A stretch of DNA of 64,000 nt from Rhodospirillaceae bacterium (GCA_018665815.1 JABJBP010000027.1:1-64000), one strand, 5' to 3'; numbered from the stretch's first letter, positions 19,075 through 28,293 are shown. Notes: a model not told the origin generated them from the letters alone. Numbers and translations: made by a program.

Positions 19075-19082
19075 TGTATACA
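19075..19082. promoter_or_regulatory. GntR/FadR-type operator site 1
   Basis: Perfect 8-bp palindrome TGTATACA, extended ATGTATACAA, in the gap between the divergent TPP-enzyme and GntR genes, 33 bases upstream of the TPP-enzyme start. It contains the GT-N2-AC core recognised by FadR-subfamily GntR proteins. A second copy lies at 19206-19213. Confidence 0.6.
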
Positions 19083-19205
19083 ATATTGTTGCGAGTTGAA
19101 TTCAGAGTCAAGCCAAAGACTCTAGATTAGTGTGCGTTTAAAACAATTTATGATGAATTTGTTGCGATAGCGACGCCGATGAGATACCCCATAAGGACAC
19201 TGCAT

Positions 19206-19213
19206 TGTATACA
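19206..19213. promoter_or_regulatory. GntR/FadR-type operator site 2
   Basis: Second exact TGTATACA (extended TTGTATACAG), 17 bases before the preferred GntR start at 19230, 131 bases from site 1. Its position argues that the true start is 19230, not the earlier ATG at 19179, because a site inside the coding region would be unusual. Suggests autoregulation and control of the flanking genes. Confidence 0.6.
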
Positions 19214-19229
19214 GATTGGAAATTTCAAT

Positions 19230-19919
19230 ATGCCTGACATCGCTGACAAGCGCTTGAGCAGCGTTGACCGGGCCTACGGTGCAATCAAGGATATGGTGAT
19301 CGCCTACCGGTTCAAACCCGGCGAGCGCATCAACGAGGTCGAATTAGCGAAGCGTTTGGAGGTCAGCCGGACCCCGCTCCGTGAAGCCTTGAACAGGTTG
19401 GTCTCGGAGGGGTTCTTGAGCTTCATTGGCGGGCGCGGGTTTTTCTGCCGGGAGTTCAAGCCGCGGGAAATTTATGAACTTTACCAACTGCGCGCCGTCC
19501 TCGAAGTTGCCGCTGCCAGGATGGCCAGCGAGCAGGCGACGGATGAGGAAGTTGATGAGTTGGAGCGCTTTTTGGATGAAACCGGACCCGATGACGGCCA
19601 ACGCACCAGCGAGGAAATGGTCGCCCTGGATGAAGCCTTCCACAACCACATTATGCGGTTCGCCAGAAACGCCGAGATGCGCAATCTGTTGAACAACCTG
19701 AATGACCGCATTCGGTTTTTCCGATGGATCGATATGGACAGCCGGCGCCAACGGACCCAGAATGAACACCGCAATATACTAGACGCCATCCGGTGCCGGG
19801 AACCGGAACGGGCGGCAGCGCTCATGCAGGGACATATTGGGCGCCGCTTGGACGAGATTACCAGCGGTATCAAGGAAGGGTACTCGCGCATTTATCTAAG
19901 TTCAGCCGGCATCGACTAG
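19230..19919 (+). CDS. GntR-family transcriptional regulator (FadR/FCD subfamily)
   Basis: 229 residues. An N-terminal winged helix (residues about 10-75) includes ELAKRLEVSRTPLREALNRL. An all-helical FCD effector domain follows, with the metal/ligand residues D (VALDEAFHNHIMRFA) and H (NEHRNILDAI). FCD regulators bind small carboxylic acids. The start at ATG 19230 is preferred over 19179 because the second TGTATACA palindrome lies between them. The DapA-family aldolase gene begins 30 bases downstream, so it probably shares the transcript. Likely regulates the DapA/racemase operon and the divergent TPP-enzyme gene. Confidence 0.92.
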   Translation: MPDIADKRLSSVDRAYGAIKDMVIAYRFKPGERINEVELAKRLEVSRTPLREALNRLVSEGFLSFIGGRGFFCREFKPREIYELYQLRAVLEVAAARMASEQATDEEVDELERFLDETGPDDGQRTSEEMVALDEAFHNHIMRFARNAEMRNLLNNLNDRIRFFRWIDMDSRRQRTQNEHRNILDAIRCREPERAAALMQGHIGRRLDEITSGIKEGYSRIYLSSAGID

Positions 19920-19949
19920 GCGCGGCTGAGTAGCAGGAGAAAAAAAGCC

Positions 19950-20891
19950 ATGGCACATGAAAAGATCACCGGATCGTTCGTCGCCTTGATCACACCGTTC
20001 AACAACGACGGGTCCATCGACTTCGAAGGGTTCCGCACTCTGTTGAAATTTCACCACGACAACGGCACCCGGGCGGTCCTGATCATGGGGTCGACCGGCG
20101 AGGTTTCCATGTTGTCCGTCGAAGAGCGCAAGAAGATCATTTCAGAGACCGCGAAAATGAAGACGCCGGGCGTGAAATTGTTTTACGGCTGCACCGGCAA
20201 CAATACGCAGACCACCATCGAGTATCTGCAGTATGCGGAAAAAGAAGGCGCCGACGGTGCCATTCTTGCCGCGCCGGCCTACATCTGCGCCGATGAGGAC
20301 GACATCGAAGCATTCTTTTTGAAGGTCGCCGACAGTGTCGATTTGGCGCTTGGCATTTACAACAATCCGCCTCGGGTGAAATCGGATTTGGGTCATGCCG
20401 CGTTGTTGCGTCTGTTCGAACACCCGAACTATGTGGTGCACAAGGAATCCACCGCGCGGGTCGGACAGGTGGCACAAGTCTTGGCTGCCAAACCCGATGC
20501 TTCGGTCATGTGCTGTGATTCCCCGAATTTAGGCCTAGTTGTGCCGACCATGTCCCTGGGCGGACACGGGACCGCCAACATGACGGGCAATATTGCACCT
20601 CGGGAACTAGCGGCCATTTCCGAGCCCTGGCACGAAGGCGGTTCGGCGGAAAAATTCCGTGAGGCGTATCTCACGAACCTGTCGCTGTTGCATTACACCT
20701 ACTCAGCCATCAATCCGGTTGCTGTGAAATCCTTGATGGCGGCTGTCGGCTTGCCCGCCGGCCCCTTGCGCGAACCGTTGCGCGGACTGACCGGCGAAGC
20801 GCTGCAAAACGGTGTCGACATCGTCCGCGAGCTGGGTCTTGATCAGGCCTATGGTTTCTCCATGCAAGGTGAAATACGTTCCGTCGCTTGA
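19950..20891 (+). CDS. DapA-family (dihydrodipicolinate synthase / N-acetylneuraminate lyase) aldolase
   Basis: 313 residues of the class I aldolase family. The Schiff-base Lys is K165 (YVVHKEST), the catalytic Tyr is Y137 (GIYNNPPRV) and the pyruvate-binding loop is GSTGEVS (residues 47-53). AGGAG precedes the ATG. Members outside lysine synthesis cleave or dehydrate 2-keto acids, for example keto-deoxy sugars or hydroxyproline-derived pyrroline carboxylates. The setting (regulator upstream, racemase downstream, TPP enzyme divergent) indicates catabolism, not lysine synthesis. Substrate unknown. Confidence 0.92.
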   Translation: MAHEKITGSFVALITPFNNDGSIDFEGFRTLLKFHHDNGTRAVLIMGSTGEVSMLSVEERKKIISETAKMKTPGVKLFYGCTGNNTQTTIEYLQYAEKEGADGAILAAPAYICADEDDIEAFFLKVADSVDLALGIYNNPPRVKSDLGHAALLRLFEHPNYVVHKESTARVGQVAQVLAAKPDASVMCCDSPNLGLVVPTMSLGGHGTANMTGNIAPRELAAISEPWHEGGSAEKFREAYLTNLSLLHYTYSAINPVAVKSLMAAVGLPAGPLREPLRGLTGEALQNGVDIVRELGLDQAYGFSMQGEIRSVA

Positions 20892-20914
20892 ACGCGCCGG
20901 AGTGGAGAAAAATT

Positions 20915-21631
20915 ATGGTGAAGGCAAAAGGCGGTAAGAACGTTTACGGCGCCGCCGTCGGCATTTTGATGCTGGAATCGCAATTTCCACGCATCCCGGG
21001 CGATGTCGGCCATGCCGGGACTTGGCCTTTTCCGGTGCTCTACAAAGTCGTCAATGGCGCCAGTCCGGACCGCGTTGTTAATCGCAACGCCGAAGGGCTA
21101 TTGGATGAATTTGTTCGGGCGGCCCGCGAATTGGTCGCGACAGGCGCCGATGGCATCACCACGAATTGCGGGTTCCTGTCGTTGTTTCAAGCCGAGCTTT
21201 CCGAAGCCATCGGCGTTCCCGTCGCCGCGTCGGGTCTCATGCAGGTGCCCTGGGTCCAAGCGTTGTTAGGCCCTGGGAAACGGGTCGGCGTGCTGTCGGT
21301 GTCGAAATCGACGTTAACGGCGGATCATTTAGCGGCGGCAGGCGTTGGCATCGATACGCCCGTCGGCGGTACCGACGGCGGACGCGAGTTCAGCCGCGCC
21401 ATTTTGGGCAATGAGCTGGAACTGGACGTTGATTTGGCACGCGCAGATCTTGTGGAGGCAGGGGAACGGTTGTTGGCGGATCATCCCGATATCGGTGCGT
21501 TGGTCTTGGAATGCACCAACATGGTGCCCTATTCGGCGGATTTGGCCGAGGCCCTGGGCATTCCGGTATATGACTTTTACAGTTTCGTCACCTGGTTCCA
21601 GGCAGGGCTGTGCCCCAGACGGTTTGTTTAG
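20915..21631 (+). CDS. Aspartate/glutamate racemase-like protein (maleate isomerase / hydantoin racemase superfamily)
   Basis: 238 residues with the two active-site Cys of the pseudo-symmetric Asp/Glu racemase fold: ITTNCGFL and VLECTNM. Such enzymes racemise amino acids or isomerise or decarboxylate small diacids. ATG at 20915 is chosen for GGAG eight bases upstream; a TTG at 20888 that overlaps the aldolase stop adds nine residues. Co-transcribed with the aldolase. It converges on infC with a 99-base gap that contains only a weak GCGGGC/GCCCGC repeat. Confidence 0.85.
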   Translation: MVKAKGGKNVYGAAVGILMLESQFPRIPGDVGHAGTWPFPVLYKVVNGASPDRVVNRNAEGLLDEFVRAARELVATGADGITTNCGFLSLFQAELSEAIGVPVAASGLMQVPWVQALLGPGKRVGVLSVSKSTLTADHLAAAGVGIDTPVGGTDGGREFSRAILGNELELDVDLARADLVEAGERLLADHPDIGALVLECTNMVPYSADLAEALGIPVYDFYSFVTWFQAGLCPRRFV

Positions 21632-21730
21632 ACGGTTTGATTGGGCATTCGCGGGCCGAACGCTGAGCTGGCGGGCAGCCGCATCCGCCCGCTGAAACCC
21701 GGTAACATAGGCACCTTGCACGGCGTTAGA

Positions 21731-22267
21731 TTATTTAGGCGCGACCACCATCGTCATCAGGCGGCCTTCGGTCCTCGGGAATTGTTCGACCTTCACTTCC
21801 TCGTCCAAATCCTCGCGGACACGGTCAAGCACCCGAAGCCCAAGCTCCTGATGGGCCATTTCACGGCCACGGAAACGAATGGTCATTTTGACCTTGTCGC
21901 CATTGCCGATGAATTTCCGAACACTGCGCATTTTCACCTGGTAATCGTGCTCTTCGATTCCGGGCCGCATCTTGATCTCTTTGACCTCGATGATTTTTTG
22001 CTTTTTGCGCGCCTCGTTGGCCTTTTTTTGCGCCTCGTACTTGTACTTCCCGTAGTCCAGGACCTTGCATACAGGAGGGTCCGCGTGTGGTGAAATCTCG
22101 ACCAGGTCGAGTCCCGCCTCATCGGCCATCTCTTGTGCTTCTGCTATGGAAACCACGCCGACTTGTGATCCATCGGCATCTATCAAGCGGACATTGTCCA
22201 CATCGATATCTTCGTTCACCCGCGGCCCTTCCTTGGCTGGCGGCTGATTAAACGGACGTCTAGCTAT
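21731..22267 (-). CDS. infC: Translation initiation factor IF-3 (ATA start codon)
   Basis: 178 residues. The conserved core ([14 protein letters not shown]... to MTMVVAPK) holds the N-domain, Lys-rich linker (about 75-95) and C-domain that binds the 30S platform. No ATG or GTG explains the family's conserved N-terminal [10 protein letters not shown] stretch; the frame is open back to an ATA codon at 22265-22267, preceded by a stop and by AGGAG (22276-22280) at 8-base spacing. ATA is therefore the likely start, matching the AUU/AUA starts through which IF3 represses its own translation in other bacteria. A shorter call would begin at GTG 22219. It lies 86 bases downstream of thrS. Confidence 0.95.
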   Translation of the reverse strand: MARRPFNQPPAKEGPRVNEDIDVDNVRLIDADGSQVGVVSIAEAQEMADEAGLDLVEISPHADPPVCKVLDYGKYKYEAQKKANEARKKQKIIEVKEIKMRPGIEEHDYQVKMRSVRKFIGNGDKVKMTIRFRGREMAHQELGLRVLDRVREDLDEEVKVEQFPRTEGRLMTMVVAPK

Positions 22268-22280
22268 CTAACTCGCTCCT
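22265..22280 (-). promoter_or_regulatory. infC ribosome-binding site with ATA initiation codon
   Basis: On the minus strand AGGAG, then eight bases ending in an in-frame TAG, then ATA followed by Ala-Arg-Arg-Pro codons. The combination of a strong Shine-Dalgarno and a poor start codon is the known signature of IF3 autoregulation, where IF3 discriminates against non-AUG starts. Confidence 0.7.
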
Positions 22281-22353
22281 CGTCGATTGTTACAAAACGT
22301 ATCGATTTCTTACGGTGTAAATCAATACCCCGGAAGCCAAACTGTTCAACTTT

Positions 22354-24273
22354 TTATGATTTTCCAGCCGGGCTCTGCGCTTCTTCTTTTAGTCTAGCGA
22401 GCGCATCTTGCAGTGCAAGAACTTCCTGTTGCTTGCCGCCGAGGCGCCGCATGGCGACGCTTTCGTCTTCGGCTTCGCGTGCGCCGACCACCAAAATGAC
22501 CGGCACCTTGGCGTGGCTATGTTCGCGGACCTTGTAGTTGATCTTCTCGTTGCGCAGATCAAGCTCGGCGCGGAGCCCGGCGGCATTGGCCTGAGCTTGG
22601 ACTTGGCGGGCGTAGTCATCGGAATCATTGGTGATCGTGGCGACGACAATCTGCACCGGCGCCAACCACAAGGGAAAGCGCCCGGCATAGTTTTCAATCA
22701 ATATTCCGATGAACCGCTCGAACGAACCCAAGATAGCCCGGTGCAGCATGACCGGGCGGTGTTTGTCGCCGTCTTCGCCCACATAGGACGCGTCCAAACG
22801 CTCGGGCAAAACGAAATCAACCTGATGAGTGCCACATTGCCAATCGCGGCCGATGGCGTCGCGCAACACGAACTCCAGTTTCGGGCCGTAGAACGCACCT
22901 TCGCCGGGGTTCATGACTAATTCCACGCCGGCGGCGCGGCTGGCATCCAAAAGCGCCTTTTCGGCCCGGTCCCAAGTTTCATCGGAACCTGCGCGAACTT
23001 CCGGCCGATCAGCAAATTTGATCACAAAGTCTTCGAAACCGAAATCCTTGTAGATTGAGGCAAGCAAGTCGATGAAGCGTTTGGTCTCTTCCTCGATTTG
23101 ATCTTCGGTACAGAAAATGTGGGCGTCGTCTTGCACAAAGGCGCGAACCCGCATCAACCCGTGCAGGGCGCCCGACGGCTCATTGCGCGCGCAAGCGCCG
23201 AACTCCGCCATGCGCAAAGGTAAATCGCGGTAGCTGGTCTGACCCTGCTTGAAGATTTGCACATGACACGGGCAGTTCATGGGTTTGATCGCCAGCATCC
23301 GGTCTTCGGACTCGGCAATGAACATGTGCTCGCGAAACTTCTCCCAATGGCCGGAGTCTTCCCACAAGGACCGGTCAACCATCTGCGGCGTGTTGACCTC
23401 GACATAACCACCGGCTTCCAGGCGCAGGCGCATGTAATTCTGGATCGCCCGGTAAAAGGTCCAGCCTTTCGGATGCCAGAAGACCGATCCCGTCGCCTGC
23501 TCTTGCTGATGGAACAAACCCATTTCGCGGCCCAGGCGGCGGTGATCGCGTTTTTCGGCTTCCTCTAACATGTGTAGATAGGCGCGGAGCTCTCTCGGTG
23601 TACGCCAGGCGGTGCCGTAAATTCGTTGCAGCATTTCATTGTCGGAGTCGCCGCGCCAATAGGCGCCGGCGACCTTCATCAGCTTGAACGCCTTGCCGAC
23701 ACGGCCCGTCGACGGCAGATGCGGGCCACGGCAGAGATCGAACCAGTCGCCCTGGCGATAAATTCGGACATCCTCGCCGGCCGGGATGGCCTCAATAAGT
23801 TCCGCCTTGTAGGCTTCGCCCATGTCACGGAAGGTCTGCACCGCTTTGTCGCGGTCCCAAACCTCCTTGGTGAAAGTGTCGTTGCGCTCGATCACGTCGA
23901 GCATCTTCTTTTCTATGGTTTCAAGGTCTTCCGGCGTGAACGGTTCTTCGCGCGCGAAATCATAATAGAAACCGTTCTCAATATTGGGGCCAATGGTCAC
24001 CTGGGTGCCTGGCCACAGTTCCTGTACCGCTTCCGCTAGCACGTGGGCGGCGTCATGGCGGATCAGATCAAGGGCTTCTTCGTCCTTGTCGGTGATGACC
24101 GCAACGTCACTGTCCGCGTCGATGACCGTGGAGAGATCATCGAGCGCACCGTTCAGCCGAATAGCCAACGCCGCCTTGGCGAGGCCGGGGCCAATATCGG
24201 CGGCGAGTTCCGCGCCACTGACCGGGTTGTCGAAACTTCTGACGCTGCCGTCAGGGAGCGTGATGGCGACCAT
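22354..24273 (-). CDS. thrS: Threonyl-tRNA synthetase
   Basis: 639 residues, the full bacterial form: TGS domain (about 1-62), the N2 editing domain with its HxxxH-type zinc-like site ([10 protein letters not shown]), the class II core with the zinc Cys in [10 protein letters not shown], motif 2 around [13 protein letters not shown], motif 3 [21 protein letters not shown], and a C-terminal anticodon domain. A promoter is visible upstream (24311-24338). infC follows on the same strand; rpmI, its usual third partner, does not. Confidence 0.98.
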   Translation of the reverse strand: MVAITLPDGSVRSFDNPVSGAELAADIGPGLAKAALAIRLNGALDDLSTVIDADSDVAVITDKDEEALDLIRHDAAHVLAEAVQELWPGTQVTIGPNIENGFYYDFAREEPFTPEDLETIEKKMLDVIERNDTFTKEVWDRDKAVQTFRDMGEAYKAELIEAIPAGEDVRIYRQGDWFDLCRGPHLPSTGRVGKAFKLMKVAGAYWRGDSDNEMLQRIYGTAWRTPRELRAYLHMLEEAEKRDHRRLGREMGLFHQQEQATGSVFWHPKGWTFYRAIQNYMRLRLEAGGYVEVNTPQMVDRSLWEDSGHWEKFREHMFIAESEDRMLAIKPMNCPCHVQIFKQGQTSYRDLPLRMAEFGACARNEPSGALHGLMRVRAFVQDDAHIFCTEDQIEEETKRFIDLLASIYKDFGFEDFVIKFADRPEVRAGSDETWDRAEKALLDASRAAGVELVMNPGEGAFYGPKLEFVLRDAIGRDWQCGTHQVDFVLPERLDASYVGEDGDKHRPVMLHRAILGSFERFIGILIENYAGRFPLWLAPVQIVVATITNDSDDYARQVQAQANAAGLRAELDLRNEKINYKVREHSHAKVPVILVVGAREAEDESVAMRRLGGKQQEVLALQDALARLKEEAQSPAGKS

Positions 24274-24310
24274 GTTTTGGGCTCTATCTGCTAATCCGCT
24301 AAACGCCTGG

Positions 24311-24338
24311 AATGTAGAGCCAAAGTACCCTCTGTCAA
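24311..24338 (-). promoter_or_regulatory. Sigma70-type promoter for thrS
   Basis: On the minus strand TTGACA (24333-24338) and TACATT (24311-24316) are separated by 16 bases. The -10 box is about 38 bases from the thrS ATG. No T-box or tRNA-like operator could be recognised in the short leader. Confidence 0.55.
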
Positions 24339-24343
24339 GGTTG

Positions 24344-25282
24344 TCAGGCCGCGCCGGCCAGCAAGCCCTTCGCCGCCGTGATGACGGTCTCGGGCGTCAA
24401 CGCGCCAAGATCAGCGACACGGATAATTTCGACGCGAGCACCGCGCTGTGCACAAAGCGCCGGATCGGAATCGTCGGAATAAAGAACCAGGCAAGGGCAA
24501 CCGGCGACAGCAAGCAAGTGCATCGGCCCCGTGTCATTGCCGACAGCGAGGGTGGCGGTGCGTCCCATGGCGGCCAATTCAAGCAGCGACGTCTGCCCCG
24601 CCAGATTTCGAGCATCTGGAACTCCAGCGGCAATCTCGCCCAAAAGTCCCGCTTCATCGCCCCCGCCAATGAACACAGGCTGGATAGAATCCGCGGAAAG
24701 CTGGGTGGCGAGTTTAATGAATGCGTCGGCCGGCCAGCGCTTACGCGGGCGGTGGCGGGCACCGCCCGGCGCCAACAGCGCGAACTGCGGGGCCAGATTT
24801 AGTTCTTGCAACCCGGCGTCGACCCAACCCAGATCAGGGGCGGGCGAACCATCAATGCCGGCCATTTGCAGCTGCTCGCGCTGGCGATCAATCGTGTGCA
24901 TGAAGTCACGCTCGGGATTGGCGTGTGGATGAGTGCAGCCGGGCGCGATGCCTGACCATTCGGGCTTTTGACGGGGCCAGAAAAGCCGGTGGTAGAATGA
25001 ACTGCGATCCGAAGTTTGTAGATCATAAACCCGGCTGAACCCGCCGCCCAAGAGCTGGCGACGCAAAGCAAGCCAGGTACCGATCTGAAGCCCGTGAGGC
25101 CTGCTATCAATCCAAATGTCATCGAACAAATTGGATGCGCGAGCGAAATTCGCATAGGGCTCGGTAGTCAGTAACACCAACGGCGCATCGGCATGGGCGT
25201 CGCGAATCGCCCGCATGGGGCCGAGGGCTTGGACGAAATCGCCAAGTGCGCCGAGTTTGATGACAAGCACGCTTGGGGTCAT
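24344..25282 (-). CDS. Glycosyltransferase family 9 (heptosyltransferase-like)
   Basis: 312 residues with the GT9 pattern: [17 protein letters not shown] near the N-terminus, [12 protein letters not shown] in the middle and [17 protein letters not shown] near the C-terminus, the nucleotide-heptose binding loop. The family transfers ADP-heptose to lipopolysaccharide core; whether this one acts on core or another glycan is unknown. ATG at 25282 is preferred (AAGGGG upstream); GTG at 25291 is possible. It follows the GT4 gene with about 12 bases between, so both belong to one operon for envelope glycan assembly. Confidence 0.9.
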   Translation of the reverse strand: MTPSVLVIKLGALGDFVQALGPMRAIRDAHADAPLVLLTTEPYANFARASNLFDDIWIDSRPHGLQIGTWLALRRQLLGGGFSRVYDLQTSDRSSFYHRLFWPRQKPEWSGIAPGCTHPHANPERDFMHTIDRQREQLQMAGIDGSPAPDLGWVDAGLQELNLAPQFALLAPGGARHRPRKRWPADAFIKLATQLSADSIQPVFIGGGDEAGLLGEIAAGVPDARNLAGQTSLLELAAMGRTATLAVGNDTGPMHLLAVAGCPCLVLYSDDSDPALCAQRGARVEIIRVADLGALTPETVITAAKGLLAGAA

Positions 25283-25294
25283 CAGCGGCACCCC

Positions 25295-26527
25295 TTACGC
25301 ATCAGCCGCCGATTGCAGCACCTCGTTGTAGACGTCCAGGGTTTTCATGCACATCGACTGCTTGGAGAAATGTTCGGTGACGTTGGCAATGGCGGCGTCC
25401 GATAATTCCGTGCGGGCTTTTTCATCCATCGCTATAACTTTCGCCAGGGCGGCGGACAAGGCTTCCGCATCGCCGGGCTCGACTAGCCAGCCAGTCTTAT
25501 CGACAAGCACGGTTTCGCGCGCGCCGCCGTGATCAGTGGCGACCACCGGGCGGCCCAAGGCCTGCGCCTCAACGACGACGCGACCGAAGGCTTCCGGGTC
25601 CGTTGACGCAGAGATGACAACGTCAGAAAGCATGTAGGCGGCTGGCATATCCGCGCAATGATCGACAATCCGGACGACCTCGCCCAGGTCATGGCGTGCA
25701 ACCATTGTCTCCAGCTCCCGCCGGTAATCCTGCCGGCCTTGATCACCGCCGACGATCAGGCATCGGATGTCGCGGCGTTGCAGTCTGGCGACCGCATCAA
25801 TAAATATCGTCTGGCCCTTCCAGCGGGTCAGTCGGCCCGGCAACATGATGACCGGGCAGCCATCCGTCAGCCGCCAATCGTTGGCTAATTGCACGACGCG
25901 CTCGGCAGATACTTTCTTCGGGTCAAACCGGTATAGATCAACGCCACGGTGGATGATCCGAAGCCGGCTTGCCGGCACGCCATAGACACGCCGTACGTGT
26001 TCGGCAATAAATTGCGAAATTGAAATGACCCTGGCGCCTTTTGTCATCACCGAGTTGTAATAGCGTTTCAAAAAGTTGCCGATATTGTAAGTCCCGTGAA
26101 AGGTCGTCACGAACGGTGTCTTGGTTCTCCTCGCCGCGAAGTAGGCACTCCAACCAGGCGCGCGCGAACGGGCGTGGATCAAATCGACATTTTGTTCACG
26201 GATGATCTCAGCCAAGCGGGTAATGTTGGCGTACATGGTCAACGGATTTTTTGAATCGACCGGAAGCGTGATGTGTTCGGCGCCGGCGCGAGTCAGATCA
26301 TGGACTTGTGGCCCGCCGGCGGAAACCACGAGCGCACGGCCGCCGGCTTCGGTGATCGCTTCGGCAATCTCAACCGTGCCGCGCTCAACCCCGCCGCCCG
26401 ACCCCAGTGCCGGGATAACTTGTAAGATCGTGGCCAACCGCCCGTTACCGGCCTGCCCAGCCAATCCGTCCGACACGGGCGCCTCTACTGCTGCAGGAGT
26501 TTTGGACATGTCCGCCTGTTCGTTCAT
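25295..26527 (-). CDS. Glycosyltransferase family 4 (GT-B)
   Basis: 410 residues, a two-Rossmann GT-B enzyme. It begins ATILQVIPALGSGGGVERGTVEIAEAI, has the domain linker, and the C-terminal donor-binding motif EAFGRVVVEAQALGRPVVATDHGGARE with the E-x7-E pair. It retains anomeric configuration and likely adds a sugar to the lipopolysaccharide core or another surface glycan. Start at 26527 or at ATG 26509. Paired with the GT9 gene. Divergent from the alpha/beta hydrolase, with a 38-base gap. Confidence 0.9.
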   Translation of the reverse strand: MNEQADMSKTPAAVEAPVSDGLAGQAGNGRLATILQVIPALGSGGGVERGTVEIAEAITEAGGRALVVSAGGPQVHDLTRAGAEHITLPVDSKNPLTMYANITRLAEIIREQNVDLIHARSRAPGWSAYFAARRTKTPFVTTFHGTYNIGNFLKRYYNSVMTKGARVISISQFIAEHVRRVYGVPASRLRIIHRGVDLYRFDPKKVSAERVVQLANDWRLTDGCPVIMLPGRLTRWKGQTIFIDAVARLQRRDIRCLIVGGDQGRQDYRRELETMVARHDLGEVVRIVDHCADMPAAYMLSDVVISASTDPEAFGRVVVEAQALGRPVVATDHGGARETVLVDKTGWLVEPGDAEALSAALAKVIAMDEKARTELSDAAIANVTEHFSKQSMCMKTLDVYNEVLQSAADA

Positions 26528-26565
26528 AATCGTGATGGGTCCCGGCAGACAAGGTAACAGAAAAA

Positions 26566-27336
26566 ATGGATGAAGCGTACCCAGAGGCAGGTATTCTAAC
26601 GCGCGATAGTGGCGCGACTATCGCCTACCACCAAAGCCCTGGCAAGCATCCCGGGGTTTGTTTCCTGACCGGTTTCAAATCTGACATGAACGGCGGCAAG
26701 GCCATGGAAATGGAAGCCCTGTGCCGCGAACGGGGCCACGCCTTTTTGCGGTTTGACTACCAGGGTCACGGGCAATCGTCCGGCGCGTTCGATGATGGGA
26801 CCATCGGCTTGTGGGCTGAAGATGCCATCGCCACCCTCGACGCGCTCACCGAAGGCCCGCAGATTTTGGTCGGCTCCTCCATGGGAGGCTGGATTATGCT
26901 GCTGGTCGCATTGGCGCGGCCCGACCGCATCGCCGGTCTTGTCGGATTGGCCGCGGCGCCCGATTTTACCGAAGACCTAATTCCCGACGTATTGGATGAC
27001 GATCAAAAAGCCACCCTGCAACGCGATGGGTTTGTCGATATTCCCCATTGCTATGACGATGAAGAACCCTACCGGATCAACAAGAAGCTCTTGGATGAAG
27101 GCAGAAACCAGTTGTTGCTGCGGGCCGAGATCGGCATCGATTGTCCGGTGCGGTTGATTCACGGCATCAAGGATGCGGACGTACCTTGGCAGACAGCCCA
27201 TAAGATCATGGAGCAGGTGCGTGCCACGGATGTCGAGGTGCAATTTGTCAAGAAAGGCGAGCACCGGCTATCGGAACCGAGCGATCTGTTGCGGCTCAGG
27301 CGCACAGTTAGCGCACTCCTTGATCAATTGAGTTGA
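26566..27336 (+). CDS. Alpha/beta hydrolase (ABHD10-like)
   Basis: 256 residues. The nucleophile elbow is GSSMGGW (about residue 105), the acid is probably D205 (HGIKDADVPW) and the His lies in KKGEHRLS near the C-terminus. An early FLTGFKSDMNGGKA segment forms the oxyanion loop. The pattern matches prokaryotic relatives of ABHD10/acyl-protein thioesterases, which hydrolyse acyl thioesters or acyl glucuronides. No signal peptide, so cytoplasmic. Substrate unknown. Confidence 0.85.
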   Translation: MDEAYPEAGILTRDSGATIAYHQSPGKHPGVCFLTGFKSDMNGGKAMEMEALCRERGHAFLRFDYQGHGQSSGAFDDGTIGLWAEDAIATLDALTEGPQILVGSSMGGWIMLLVALARPDRIAGLVGLAAAPDFTEDLIPDVLDDDQKATLQRDGFVDIPHCYDDEEPYRINKKLLDEGRNQLLLRAEIGIDCPVRLIHGIKDADVPWQTAHKIMEQVRATDVEVQFVKKGEHRLSEPSDLLRLRRTVSALLDQLS

Positions 27337-27345
27337 TTGGCGACG

Positions 27346-28245
27346 TTAGGACATATCCTTCGCTAAGGCGGCGAGGCCTTCGCGGTAGGTTGGATATTCC
27401 AGCGTCACGCCAAGTTGGTTCTTGATCAGGCCGTTGTCGACCTGCCGGTTGTCCCGCCAAAACGATAGCCCCATCGGGGACATGCCCTGCGAGGCCTCTT
27501 CGAAGGATTTGACGGCCGGCGGTTCCATGCCCAGCAATTCGCAGGCGTATTCAACGACGCGCGCTGGTTCCGCCGGCTCATCATCACAAACATTATAGAT
27601 GGCGCCGGGACATGGTCGATTGATGGATGCCAGCAGCACGCCGGCGATATCATCAACGTGGATGCGGCTGAATTTATGGCCCGGTTTGTCAATCCGTCGC
27701 GCCTTGCCGGCCTTGACTGTTTCCAACTGATTGCGGCCCGGCCCATAAATGCCCGCGAGGCGGAATATGTGCAGCGGTAGATTATGGATCTCGGCGAGTT
27801 CTTGCCACCCGGCCTCAGCGTTAACCCGGTCCCGGCTGCGCGGAACATCGGCGTTCAATGGTGCGGTTTCATCAACGCGCGCGCCATTCGTGTTGCCGTA
27901 GACGCCGGTAGTTGAAAGATAACCGAGCCATTTCAGCGTGGCGCAGTTCGCCAACGCATCACCGAGGTGAGCCAACACGGGGTCGGCGCCGTCTTTCGGC
28001 GGCACCGACAACAAGACATGTGTCGCGCCGTCAAGCCAGGCGTCGGTATCTTCGGAAGGCGCTGAGCCGTTAAACAAATGCGCTGTAATGCCAGCAGCTT
28101 GATGGCGCGTTTGCGTATCAGCATCGCGGCAAGTGCCGGCAATGCTGTATCCCGCTGTCGCCAGGCGTCCAGCCAGCTGTTTTGCACTGAAGCCTAATCC
28201 AAAGCAAAACAGCCGCGCCGGATTATCACTCTCAACATCATTCAT
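27346..28245 (-). CDS. NAD(P)-binding SDR-family protein (YeeZ/epimerase-like)
   Basis: 299 residues with a variant Rossmann motif CFGLGFSAKQLAGRL, a LSTTGVYG segment in the place of the catalytic Tyr region, and IHVDDIAGVL typical of extended, atypical SDRs annotated as NAD(P)-dependent epimerases. It may bind a nucleotide-sugar or act as a quinone/NADPH sensor. Convergent with the alpha/beta hydrolase and divergent from the TPR protein. Function not assigned. Confidence 0.82.
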   Translation of the reverse strand: MNDVESDNPARLFCFGLGFSAKQLAGRLATAGYSIAGTCRDADTQTRHQAAGITAHLFNGSAPSEDTDAWLDGATHVLLSVPPKDGADPVLAHLGDALANCATLKWLGYLSTTGVYGNTNGARVDETAPLNADVPRSRDRVNAEAGWQELAEIHNLPLHIFRLAGIYGPGRNQLETVKAGKARRIDKPGHKFSRIHVDDIAGVLLASINRPCPGAIYNVCDDEPAEPARVVEYACELLGMEPPAVKSFEEASQGMSPMGLSFWRDNRQVDNGLIKNQLGVTLEYPTYREGLAALAKDMS

Positions 28246-28293
28246 TAATCATCACCTTGCCAATTGCCTTACAGGCCCGCAGATTATTGTGCA

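Noticed and set aside
21632-21730. GCGGGC/GCCCGC repeat as a bidirectional terminator between the racemase and infC
   Set aside because: Only six pairs with a ten-base loop and no T run on either strand; too weak to annotate.
5552-21730. Insertion sequence or integrase as agent of the 16-kb insertion
   Set aside because: No transposase, recombinase, tRNA-end duplication or terminal repeats could be found at or near either edge.
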